Assembly (NCBI GenBank): GCA_007116755.1
Contig: SKHU01000206.1
Location: 1 to 17,660, forward strand
DNA: 17,660 bases
DNA from: Alphaproteobacteria bacterium
GTDB taxonomy: Bacteria; Pseudomonadota; Alphaproteobacteria; Micavibrionales; CSBR16-224
Direction: 5' to 3'
Shown: piece after piece, positions 1 to 6,262 of the stretch
Numbering within the stretch: position 1 is the stretch's first letter
How the letters are laid out: the number at the start of each line of letters is the position of its first letter
Translations under genes and position numbers: made by a program
The notes under the pieces: generated by a model
Told to the model about the DNA's origin: nothing
Databases searched by the model: none
Seen by the model: only the letters and a program-made list of their open reading frames with translations

Positions 1-1
1 A

Positions 2-913
2 ATCTGGGCCTATTACGAATTATCCCGCCCCGGCCCGCTGGCGCAGGACGCGCTGGTGCATATCGCACCGGGATCTTCCGTCGCCGCCATCGGACGGCAT
101 CTGCAAAAGGAAAACATCATCCGTTACGACTGGCTGTTCATTGCAGGCGCGCGCATCAAAAATGCCGATAAATCCCTGCGCGCGGGCGAATATGATATTT
201 CTGCACAGGCTTCGGTTTTCAGCGTGATCGATACCCTCGTTTCGGGAAAGATGCATCAATACACGCTCACCATCCCCGAAGGGCTGAACTCCTATCAGAT
301 TGTGGCGCTTTTAAACGTGCATGACGCGCTGACAGGCAATATTGCCGAAATTCCCGCCGACGGCACGCTGTTTCCCGAAACCTATGCCTTTACCCGCGGC
401 ACAACGCGCGCGGCGCTGCTTGCCCGTATGCGCGGAAAAATGGATCGCGTTCTGCAAAACGCATGGGACAGCCGTGCCGAAAACCTGCCCTTTACAACGA
501 TGGAAGAAGCTTTAATTCTGGCCTCGATCATCGAAAAGGAAACCGGAATCGGCGCAGAACGCGAAAAAGTCGCCGGTGTTTTTGTCAACCGCCTGCGTCG
601 CGGTATGAAGCTGCAAACCGACCCGACCGTGATCTATGCGCTGACCAATGGCGGCAAAAATCCGATGACGCGGCAGTTGCTGCGCCGCGACTGGGGGCTG
701 GAACACCCCTATAACACCTATTATATCGAAGGATTGCCGCCGGGGCCGATCTGTCATCCCGGCCGCGCCAGCATCGAGGCTGCCGTCAATCCGGCACGGC
801 ACGATTACCTCTATTTTGTTGCCGACGGCACGGGCGGCCACGCTTTTGCCCGCACACTGGCCGAGCATAACCGCAACGTCGCCGCATGGCAGCGCCTGCG
901 CCGCGAACAGTAA
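2..913 (+). CDS. mltG: Endolytic murein transglycosylase MltG, 3' part
   Basis: The reading frame is open from the left window edge, so the N-terminus with its membrane anchor is outside. MltG (YceG family) is an inner-membrane lytic transglycosylase that cuts nascent peptidoglycan strands and limits glycan length. What is visible is the periplasmic part. A LysM-like start reads Tyr-Tyr-Glu...Pro-Gly-Pro-Leu, then Ile-Ala-Pro-Gly-Ser-Ser. The catalytic-site signature ASIIEKETG follows, with the presumed catalytic Glu at bases 533-535. Then come TDPTVIYAL, the YNTYYIEGLPPGPI block, and the C-terminal NPARHDYLYFVADGTGGH block. All of these are hallmarks of the family and sit in the usual order. 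The C-terminus looks complete. It ends 7 bases before the stop of the convergent moeA, and I see no terminator hairpin between them. Confidence 0.95.
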   Translation: MWAYYELSRPGPLAQDALVHIAPGSSVAAIGRHLQKENIIRYDWLFIAGARIKNADKSLRAGEYDISAQASVFSVIDTLVSGKMHQYTLTIPEGLNSYQIVALLNVHDALTGNIAEIPADGTLFPETYAFTRGTTRAALLARMRGKMDRVLQNAWDSRAENLPFTTMEEALILASIIEKETGIGAEREKVAGVFVNRLRRGMKLQTDPTVIYALTNGGKNPMTRQLLRRDWGLEHPYNTYYIEGLPPGPICHPGRASIEAAVNPARHDYLYFVADGTGGHAFARTLAEHNRNVAAWQRLRREQ

Positions 914-920
914 AAAATTT

Positions 921-2162
921 CTAAACAATACCGGAATGCGGAAAGAAGGGATAGATTTCGACCGTTTCTCCCGCGCGGATTTCCGAAGCGGCTTCCGGTG
1001 CGACCGCCCAGCAATTCGCCGTCAGGAACGGGTGCACCATAAACGACATCTGCCCTGCGGAAAACCGCACGGCAAGCCGCCCCTCCTCCCCGATGCGCGC
1101 ATCGGCCTTTAAAAACATCTGCAATCCCGGCTTTTTGGAAAACGGCGTTTCGGCAACGGCAGGCACAGGTTTTTCCGCCGCGCGTCCGGTCATGGCGCGC
1201 AACGCCGCATCAACGAAAAAGCGCAGCCCTACGGCTGTCGCCACCGGATTGCCCGGCAGGCCGAAATAAAGCGTTCCGTTTGGCAGGCGCGCGAACAGGT
1301 TGGGCTTGCCCGGCTTCATGGCGATTTTGTGATACAGGATCTCCGCGCCGTTTTTCTCCAGCACCCTGCGGACGAAATCGAACGCGCCGGCAGAAACCGC
1401 ACCGCTGGAGACGATCAGATCAAGATTCTCTCCGGCCAGCTTCTGAAGCGTATCTGCAAACGCCTCCGCATCATCCGGCACAGTCTCTGCCGCAACCACC
1501 TCCGCACCCAGACGCTCCAGCACCGCCTTTCCGTAAGGGCCGTTGGAGTTGTAAATCTCCCCGCCCGAAAGCGGCTTTGCCAGATCGTCAACCAGTTCTT
1601 TCCCCGTGGCCAGAAACGCCGCGCGCGGCTTGCGGTAAACAGAAACCTCTGCAATGCCCAGCGTTGCCAGCGGCAGAATATGTGCCTCGCCCAGCATCTG
1701 CCCTTTGACCAGCACCGCATCGCCTTTTTTGAAATCCTCTCCTGCCCGTCTGATATGATCGAAAGGGCGTGGACAGGTTTTGAACAGCGCCGTGCCGTCC
1801 TGCATTTCCGCCATCTCCACCGGCACAACTGCATCCGCACCTGCGGGAACGGGCGCGCCGGTCATGATACGGGCGCAACTGCCGCGCGCGACTGTGATGC
1901 CGTCAGCGCTGTCTCCGGCCGCAACCGTAGCCGCAACCTGCAGCGCGGCGGGGCTGTTTTCATTGGCGCTTTCCAGATCGGCGCGGATGACGGCGAAACC
2001 GTCCATCGCCGAATTGTCGAAAGGCTGAATCGAGAGCGGCGCGGCAACATCCTCCGCCGCAACATATCCGGGAATACCGGTCACAGGGCAAAGGATCGTT
2101 TCCGGCCTGCGCCCTTCTGCGGTCTTTCTGATTATATCCATCGCATCACGGCAGGAAATCAT
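921..2162 (-). CDS. moeA: Molybdopterin molybdenumtransferase MoeA
   Basis: MoeA inserts molybdate into adenylylated molybdopterin, the last step of molybdenum cofactor synthesis, in the cytoplasm. The 413-residue product has the family length and motifs: FDNSAMDGFAV at 48-58 (Asp54), RIMTGAPVPAGAD at 98-110 (Thr101), the MoCF-binding fold with LATGKEL near 185-191, GEIYNSNG near 201-208, PGKPN at 284-288 and GLPGNPVA at 301-308. The usual SGGVS loop reads SSGAVSAG (252-259), a variant known in the family. The frame is open upstream to 2291, but I chose ATG 2162-2160. It has a GAGGAG-type ribosome site just before it and starts at the normal domain boundary; the upstream residues look like untranslated sequence. 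It is divergent from doeA across about 180 bases and convergent with mltG. A weak minus-strand -10 (TATATT at 2187-2182) may serve it. No other cofactor genes are nearby. Confidence 0.95.
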   Translation of the reverse strand: MISCRDAMDIIRKTAEGRRPETILCPVTGIPGYVAAEDVAAPLSIQPFDNSAMDGFAVIRADLESANENSPAALQVAATVAAGDSADGITVARGSCARIMTGAPVPAGADAVVPVEMAEMQDGTALFKTCPRPFDHIRRAGEDFKKGDAVLVKGQMLGEAHILPLATLGIAEVSVYRKPRAAFLATGKELVDDLAKPLSGGEIYNSNGPYGKAVLERLGAEVVAAETVPDDAEAFADTLQKLAGENLDLIVSSGAVSAGAFDFVRRVLEKNGAEILYHKIAMKPGKPNLFARLPNGTLYFGLPGNPVATAVGLRFFVDAALRAMTGRAAEKPVPAVAETPFSKKPGLQMFLKADARIGEEGRLAVRFSAGQMSFMVHPFLTANCWAVAPEAASEIRAGETVEIYPFFPHSGIV

Positions 2163-2304
2163 CGCCTCTCTCCTCAAGGTAAATATATTCAAATCTTCAA
2201 ACTTAACCGCCAAAATATCGCACGGAAAAGCATTAAAATCAAACCCTGCTGCTGTGTTTTCTGATGGCGGCTGACGTAATCTGATAGACAACAGAACAGC
2301 GAAA

Positions 2305-2329
2305 GATTAAAGATAGTAAAACTTTAATC
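2305..2329. promoter_or_regulatory. Dyad operator candidate before doeA
   Basis: A perfect 8-bp inverted repeat, GATTAAAG at 2305-2312 and CTTTAATC at 2322-2329, is separated by 9 bases and lies 17 bases ahead of the doeA start codon. Its right half contains AGTAAAACTTTA (2315-2326), which recurs with one change at the same distance from the doeC ATG. A possible promoter is TAGACA (2285-2290), a 17-base spacer and TAAAGA (2308-2313), which would put the dyad over the -10 box. The position suits a regulator such as DoeX. Binding is inferred, not shown. Confidence 0.5.
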
Positions 2330-2337
2330 ATCGTCAC

Positions 2338-2344
2338 GGAGGAG
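2338..2344 (+). promoter_or_regulatory. Ribosome binding site of doeA
   Basis: GGAGGAG ends two bases before ATG 2347. It is a near-perfect Shine-Dalgarno sequence and fixes the doeA start, even though the protein then has an N-terminal extension of about 20 residues before conserved sequence begins. Confidence 0.7.
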
Positions 2345-2346
2345 TT

Positions 2347-3588
2347 ATGCGATTGCAGCCCACGACACTCAGGACTGACCGGAAATCTACGGATACCAGC
2401 AAAACCGTCGGCCTGACCGTTTTTCCAAGAGAAGAATTCGATGCCCGCGTTGCGGCTTGCAAACAGCGTATGCGGGAGATGGAACTGGATGTCCTGTTTA
2501 TCACCGATCCGGCGAATATGCACTATCTGACGGGGTATGACGGTTGGTCGTTTTACGTGCCGCAATGCGTTGTCGTGGCGCTGGACGAGGCCGAGCCGAT
2601 CTGGATCGGGCGCGGCATCGACGCACCCGGTGTGCCGGTTACGACCTATCTGAAGCCGGAAAACGTCTATTCCTATCTTGACAGCTATGTGCATAAGGAT
2701 GATTGCCATCCGATGGATTATATTGCCGATGTGCTGATTCAGCGCGGATTTTCCGATAAGACCATCGGCGTGGAGATGGACAGTTTTTATTTCACCGCCG
2801 CCTGTTACAAGCTGATGGAATACTGGATGCCGGATGCAACGCTGCGTGACTGCAAATTTCTGGTGAACTGGCAGCGGCTGATCAAATCCGAAAAAGAGAT
2901 TACGCTGATGCGGCAGGCGGGCGAGATCATGGACAGGGTGATGACGGCCGCACTCGACAATATCGCCCCCGGCGTACGGCAATGCGATCTGGCCGCGTTG
3001 ATCCGGCAGGTGCAGGTCGAAGGCACGGACGAATTCGGCGGCGATTTTCCGGCCATCGAGCCGATGCTGCCGAGCGGTGTTCATACGAGCATACCGCATC
3101 TTTACTGGACGGATCAGCCTTTTAAGGCGGGAGAGCTGACAGTAATGGAGCTGGCCGCCGCACGGCATCATTATCATTGCCCGATGGCGCGGACGGTATT
3201 CCTCGGCGACCCGCCGCCCAAACATCTCAATGAATTTGCCAAAGTCGCCGAAGAAGGAATCGAGGCATCGCTTGCGGTTGTGAAAGAAGGCATCCAGGCC
3301 GAGGACATGGAAACGGCATTCCGCGAAACACTGGCGAAATACGGTTATGTGAAGGCGTCCCGCATGGGGTATTCGACAGGGCTGAATTTTCCGCCCGACT
3401 GGGGCGAGCATACGGTCAGCATCCGCCCCGGCGACAAAACCGTGTTGCGCGAAAATATGACTTTTCACATGATTCCCGGATTATGGGGCGATGATCTGGG
3501 GCTGGAAATCAGCCAGACCTTCCGCGTGACCAAAAACGGCTACGAGCCGTTCGGCACGATTCCGCGAAAATTGTTTGTGAAATCCTGA
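2347..3588 (+). CDS. doeA: Ectoine hydrolase DoeA/EutD (M24-fold)
   Basis: DoeA (EutD) opens the ectoine ring by hydrolysis to N-acetyl-2,4-diaminobutyrate, the first step of ectoine catabolism, in the cytoplasm. The 413-residue protein has the two-domain creatinase/Xaa-Pro-peptidase layout. The N-domain has TDPANMHYLTGYDGWSFYV (53-71); the C-domain starts near 175. DoeA-type signatures are RHHYHCPMARTV (273-284), the MGYSTGLNFPPDWGEH stretch (340-355) and GLEISQTFRV (385-394). Against metal-dependent M24 peptidases, the first metal Asp is Glu268 (MEL), the second Asp aligns to Pro279, and the GHGIG histidine is absent (GYSTGL). This fits ectoine hydrolases, which as I recall work without the dinuclear metal site. 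It leads the gene run, 13 bases before doeB. An ordinary Xaa-Pro peptidase is unlikely given the missing ligands and the neighbours. Confidence 0.93.
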   Translation: MRLQPTTLRTDRKSTDTSKTVGLTVFPREEFDARVAACKQRMREMELDVLFITDPANMHYLTGYDGWSFYVPQCVVVALDEAEPIWIGRGIDAPGVPVTTYLKPENVYSYLDSYVHKDDCHPMDYIADVLIQRGFSDKTIGVEMDSFYFTAACYKLMEYWMPDATLRDCKFLVNWQRLIKSEKEITLMRQAGEIMDRVMTAALDNIAPGVRQCDLAALIRQVQVEGTDEFGGDFPAIEPMLPSGVHTSIPHLYWTDQPFKAGELTVMELAAARHHYHCPMARTVFLGDPPPKHLNEFAKVAEEGIEASLAVVKEGIQAEDMETAFRETLAKYGYVKASRMGYSTGLNFPPDWGEHTVSIRPGDKTVLRENMTFHMIPGLWGDDLGLEISQTFRVTKNGYEPFGTIPRKLFVKS

Positions 3589-3601
3589 ACGGGGCGGATG
3601 C

Positions 3602-4621
3602 ATGAGAAAAAGCCGCGCAAATATAACGATTGATCTTGATGCGAAAGGCAAGCATCACGGCCATATCTGTTTTGCCAAATCCGTCGATGACAGCGCATGG
3701 GGACAGATCCGCCTTCCTGTAACCGTGATACGCAATGACAGTGGTAGCGGCAGCGGCAGCGGCAAAACGCTGCTGCTGGTTGCGGGCAATCACGGCGATG
3801 AATATGAAGGCATGGTCGCACAATTCAAACTGGCGCAAAAACTGCAGGAAGATGATGTGCGCGGCTGTGTGATTATTCTGCCCTGTCTGAATTTTCCGGC
3901 TGTCGCAGCGGGGATGCGTACCTCGCCGCTGGACGGCGGCAATATGAATCGTGCTTTTGACGGCGACGCGGGCGGCAACTGGACGCAGCAGATTGCCCAT
4001 TTCGTCACAACAGAGCTGCTGCCCCGCGCCGATATCGTGCTGGATATGCATTCGGGCGGCAAGACACTGGATTTTATTCCCTCTGCCGTTATGCACCGTC
4101 TTGAAGATGAAAAGCAGATGCGTGAAACCGCAGCGGCGCTCAAGGCATTTGCTGCGCCTGTCTCAATGGTGCTGGAGGAGGATACGTCCGGCATGCTGGA
4201 CGGTGCGGCGGAACGCCGGGGGAAAATTTTTATTTCAACGGAACTCGGCGGACGCGGCAGCGTTGTTGCGGAGCGTGTCGCCATTGCCGAGAACGGCATT
4301 CATAATGTGATGGCGCATTTCGGCATCATCGACGCGCCGCTGCAAAAAAGCGAAACACCGACACGGTTCATGGATACGCCGGCGGAAAATTTTATCCGCG
4401 CAACACGCAGCGGTATTTATGAACCGCTGGCCGATCTGGGCGATACCATCGCAGAGGGTGACCCTGTCGGGCAAATCTGGGATTTTCATAATCTCTGCAC
4501 CGCGCCGGAAATTTACGCTGCGCCGTCCGATGGCATAATTTACGCGCGTCATGTGCCGGGACTGATTGCACCCGGCGACTGCATGGCGCTGGTGGCTGTT
4601 GCTTCGGAGATGCAGGAGTAA
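3602..4621 (+). CDS. doeB: N-acetyl-diaminobutyrate deacetylase DoeB/EutE
   Basis: DoeB (EutE) removes the acetyl group from N-acetyl-L-2,4-diaminobutyrate made by DoeA, giving diaminobutyrate and acetate. The 339-residue protein belongs to the zinc-dependent succinylglutamate desuccinylase/aspartoacylase family. The zinc ligands are visible as AGNHGDE (His64, Glu67) and DMHSGG (His150). Glu214 in STELGG is the probable catalytic glutamate. The SPLDGGNMNRAF block (108-119) and the C-terminal beta domain (about 260-339) are typical. One oddity is a Ser-Gly repeat (residues 47-54) just ahead of the first core strand, encoded by near-repeated AGCGGC units at 3740-3763. The start is ATG 3602 with a G-rich GGGGCGG stretch about 6 bases upstream. 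It lies between doeA (13 bases) and eutB (6 bases), so all three are probably one transcript. Confidence 0.93.
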   Translation: MRKSRANITIDLDAKGKHHGHICFAKSVDDSAWGQIRLPVTVIRNDSGSGSGSGKTLLLVAGNHGDEYEGMVAQFKLAQKLQEDDVRGCVIILPCLNFPAVAAGMRTSPLDGGNMNRAFDGDAGGNWTQQIAHFVTTELLPRADIVLDMHSGGKTLDFIPSAVMHRLEDEKQMRETAAALKAFAAPVSMVLEEDTSGMLDGAAERRGKIFISTELGGRGSVVAERVAIAENGIHNVMAHFGIIDAPLQKSETPTRFMDTPAENFIRATRSGIYEPLADLGDTIAEGDPVGQIWDFHNLCTAPEIYAAPSDGIIYARHVPGLIAPGDCMALVAVASEMQE

Positions 4622-4627
4622 TGCGGT

Positions 4628-5602
4628 ATGGTGACAATTGAAGATGTAAAAAAAGCGCAACGCAATATCAGGGGAACGGCTGAACGCACACCGCTGATTT
4701 TCTCTGAAAGCCTCAGCAAAAAGACAGGGGCGGAAATTTATCTGAAACTCGATACGCTGCAACCGACGGGATCGTTCAAAATCCGCGGCGCGGCCAATGC
4801 TGTCGCGCGCCTGTCGGAAGAAGAACGCAAAAACGGCATCGTCACCGCCTCCACCGGAAATTTCGGGCGGGCGCTGTCTTATGCCGGAAAACAGGCGGGC
4901 GTTCCCGTGACAGTCTGCCTCAGCCGCCTTGTGCCGCAAAACAAGGTCGACGCCGTGCGCGAGCTTGGCGCAACAGTGGAAATTTGCGGCAACACGCAGG
5001 ATGACGCGATGGCGCGCGCGGCAGAGCTGGTGGAAACGCAGCAGATGAAAATGATATCGCCCTTTGACGATGCCGATGTGATCGCAGGACAGGGCACAAT
5101 CGGGCTGGAAATTCTGGAAGATTTACCCGATACGGATATGGCGGTGATTGCGCTGTCGGGCGGCGGGCTGATTGCCGGCACGGCGCTGGCCTTGAAACAT
5201 GAAAAGCCCGATATAGGCGTGACCGGTGTTTCAACACGGCAGTGTCCGGCCATGTATGAAAGTCTGAAAGCGGGACACCCTGTCGATGTACCGGAACATG
5301 AATCCGTGGCCGATTCCCTCGGCGGCGGTATCGGGCTGGAAAACCGCTACAGTTTTGCGATGGTGCGCGATCTGGTCGGCGCGGAGAATATCGTGTTGCT
5401 GGCGGAGGACGAGATCAAAGAAGGAATGCGCGCGCTGCATGAGGCCGAAAACATTGTTGCCGAAGGCGGCGGCGCGGTGGGTGTTGCAGCGCTTCTTTCC
5501 GGAAAAATCAAGAACGAAGATATACAGGGTAAAAAAATCGTCTGCCATATTTCCGGCGGCAATGTCGCGGAGGATGTTTTTGCAAAAATTGTTACGGCAT
5601 AA
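4628..5602 (+). CDS. eutB: Hydroxyectoine utilization dehydratase EutB
   Basis: This is a fold-type II PLP enzyme of the threonine/serine dehydratase family, 324 residues. The PLP lysine is Lys51 in PTGSFKIRGA. The substrate loop STGNFGRAL covers 78-85, and the phosphate-binding glycine loop SGGGL is at 179-183. It lacks the regulatory ACT domain of biosynthetic IlvA. In ectoine gene clusters this family is called EutB and is needed for hydroxyectoine breakdown; it is thought to eliminate water from a hydroxylated intermediate before EutC acts, but the exact substrate is not something I can read here. It starts 6 bases after doeB. A plain threonine or serine/threo-hydroxyaspartate dehydratase is the alternative; the strict ectoine neighbourhood argues for EutB. 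The usual partner EutA is missing, and EutC is four genes away instead of adjacent. Confidence 0.85.
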   Translation: MVTIEDVKKAQRNIRGTAERTPLIFSESLSKKTGAEIYLKLDTLQPTGSFKIRGAANAVARLSEEERKNGIVTASTGNFGRALSYAGKQAGVPVTVCLSRLVPQNKVDAVRELGATVEICGNTQDDAMARAAELVETQQMKMISPFDDADVIAGQGTIGLEILEDLPDTDMAVIALSGGGLIAGTALALKHEKPDIGVTGVSTRQCPAMYESLKAGHPVDVPEHESVADSLGGGIGLENRYSFAMVRDLVGAENIVLLAEDEIKEGMRALHEAENIVAEGGGAVGVAALLSGKIKNEDIQGKKIVCHISGGNVAEDVFAKIVTA

Positions 5603-5644
5603 ATTTATTGCTTTTTCTCCGCCCTCTCCGTTACAAATAGACGC

Positions 5645-6118
5645 ATGGATAAAATCGATCTGAAAATTCTCTCTGCCCTGCAGCGCGACGGACGCATGAC
5701 CAAACAGCGCCTGTCGGAAGAAGTGGCACTGTCGCCCAGTGCCTGCCTTGCCCGTATGCAAAAACTGGAAAAAGACGGCATCATCAAAAGCTACGGCACA
5801 GAGGTCGCGCTCGGAAAAATCGGGCCGCATTCGATCGTGATTGTCGAAATCACACTGAAAAAACACAAGGCGGAAGATTTCGAAAAATTTGAAAAAGCGA
5901 TTGCCGATATTCCCGAGATCGTCGAATGCCTCGCCGTCGGCGGCGGCATTGATTATATCGCCAGATTCGTCACCCGCAGCATTGAAGAGTATCAAAATCT
6001 GATGGACAGGCTGCTGGAAGACGATCTGGGTATCGACCGCTATTTCAGCTTTTTTGTCACCAAACCGATCAAAAAATCCCCGCCCGACCTGTTCATGCTG
6101 GCCGGAAAACCGCAATAA
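5645..6118 (+). CDS. doeX: Lrp/AsnC regulator of ectoine catabolism DoeX
   Basis: A 157-residue Lrp/AsnC-type regulator. The N-terminal winged helix-turn-helix covers about residues 3-53, with the recognition helix around SPSACLARMQKLEKDG (30-45). The C-terminal RAM ligand-binding domain spans about 62-150, with a central VGGGIDYIARF strand-turn. This family forms dimers to octamers and senses amino-acid-like molecules. In ectoine clusters the homologue (DoeX, or AsnC in Ruegeria) is thought to respond to pathway intermediates such as diaminobutyrate derivatives. Here it sits inside the run, 42 bases after eutB. The 144-base gap that follows carries repeats that could be its sites, and a related motif lies before doeA. 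The start is the first ATG, directly before the conserved Asp-Leu-Lys-Ile-Leu; its ribosome site is weak, suggesting low expression or coupling to eutB. Confidence 0.9.
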   Translation: MDKIDLKILSALQRDGRMTKQRLSEEVALSPSACLARMQKLEKDGIIKSYGTEVALGKIGPHSIVIVEITLKKHKAEDFEKFEKAIADIPEIVECLAVGGGIDYIARFVTRSIEEYQNLMDRLLEDDLGIDRYFSFFVTKPIKKSPPDLFMLAGKPQ

Positions 6119-6127
6119 CTCCAATCG

Positions 6128-6171
6128 CCGCATTTTCTTCTGTCTGCCTGCCGTTTTTCCGCATTTTCTTC
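6128..6171. repeat. Two 13-bp direct repeats in doeX-doeC gap
   Basis: CCGCATTTTCTTC occurs at 6128-6140 and again, exactly, at 6159-6171. The starts are 31 bp apart, close to three helical turns, so both copies would face the same side of the DNA. A looser copy (CCGTTTTTCC, 6151-6160) lies between them. Phased direct sites upstream of a gene and next to an Lrp-family regulator suggest cooperative DoeX binding. This is inference; the pair might also be chance in a T-rich stretch. Confidence 0.45.
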
Positions 6172-6200
6172 GGAAACCCCGCCTGACAAACGCCATTAAC

Positions 6201-6242
6201 GCTGTGTTTTTTATGAGATAATAGAGATACAGTAAAATTTTA
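6201..6242 (+). promoter_or_regulatory. Promoter/operator region of doeC
   Basis: Two elements here also occur before doeA. GCTGTGTTTT at 6201-6210 matches 2251-2260 exactly. AGTAAAATTTTA at 6231-6242 differs by one base from 2315-2326, and each copy begins exactly 32 bases ahead of its ATG. A GATAAT box (6217-6222) could be a -10, but no good -35 is present at normal spacing (CTGACA at 6183-6188 is too far). I therefore read this as a second, regulated promoter splitting the run into doeA-doeX and doeC-eutC. Confidence 0.4.
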
Positions 6243-6262
6243 GAAAAAAGAAAGGTCAGGCC

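Noticed and set aside
1329..2264. Plus-strand open frame of 311 codons opposite moeA
   Set aside because: It is a shadow of moeA, whose motifs are all intact; no domain is recognisable.
2239..3468. Minus-strand open frame of 409 codons opposite doeA
   Set aside because: It mirrors doeA codons, shows no motif or ribosome site, and is rich in His/Arg/Gln as antisense frames are.
4628..5602. Biosynthetic threonine dehydratase IlvA
   Set aside because: There is no C-terminal ACT domain, and it is embedded between doeB and doeX; EutB fits better.
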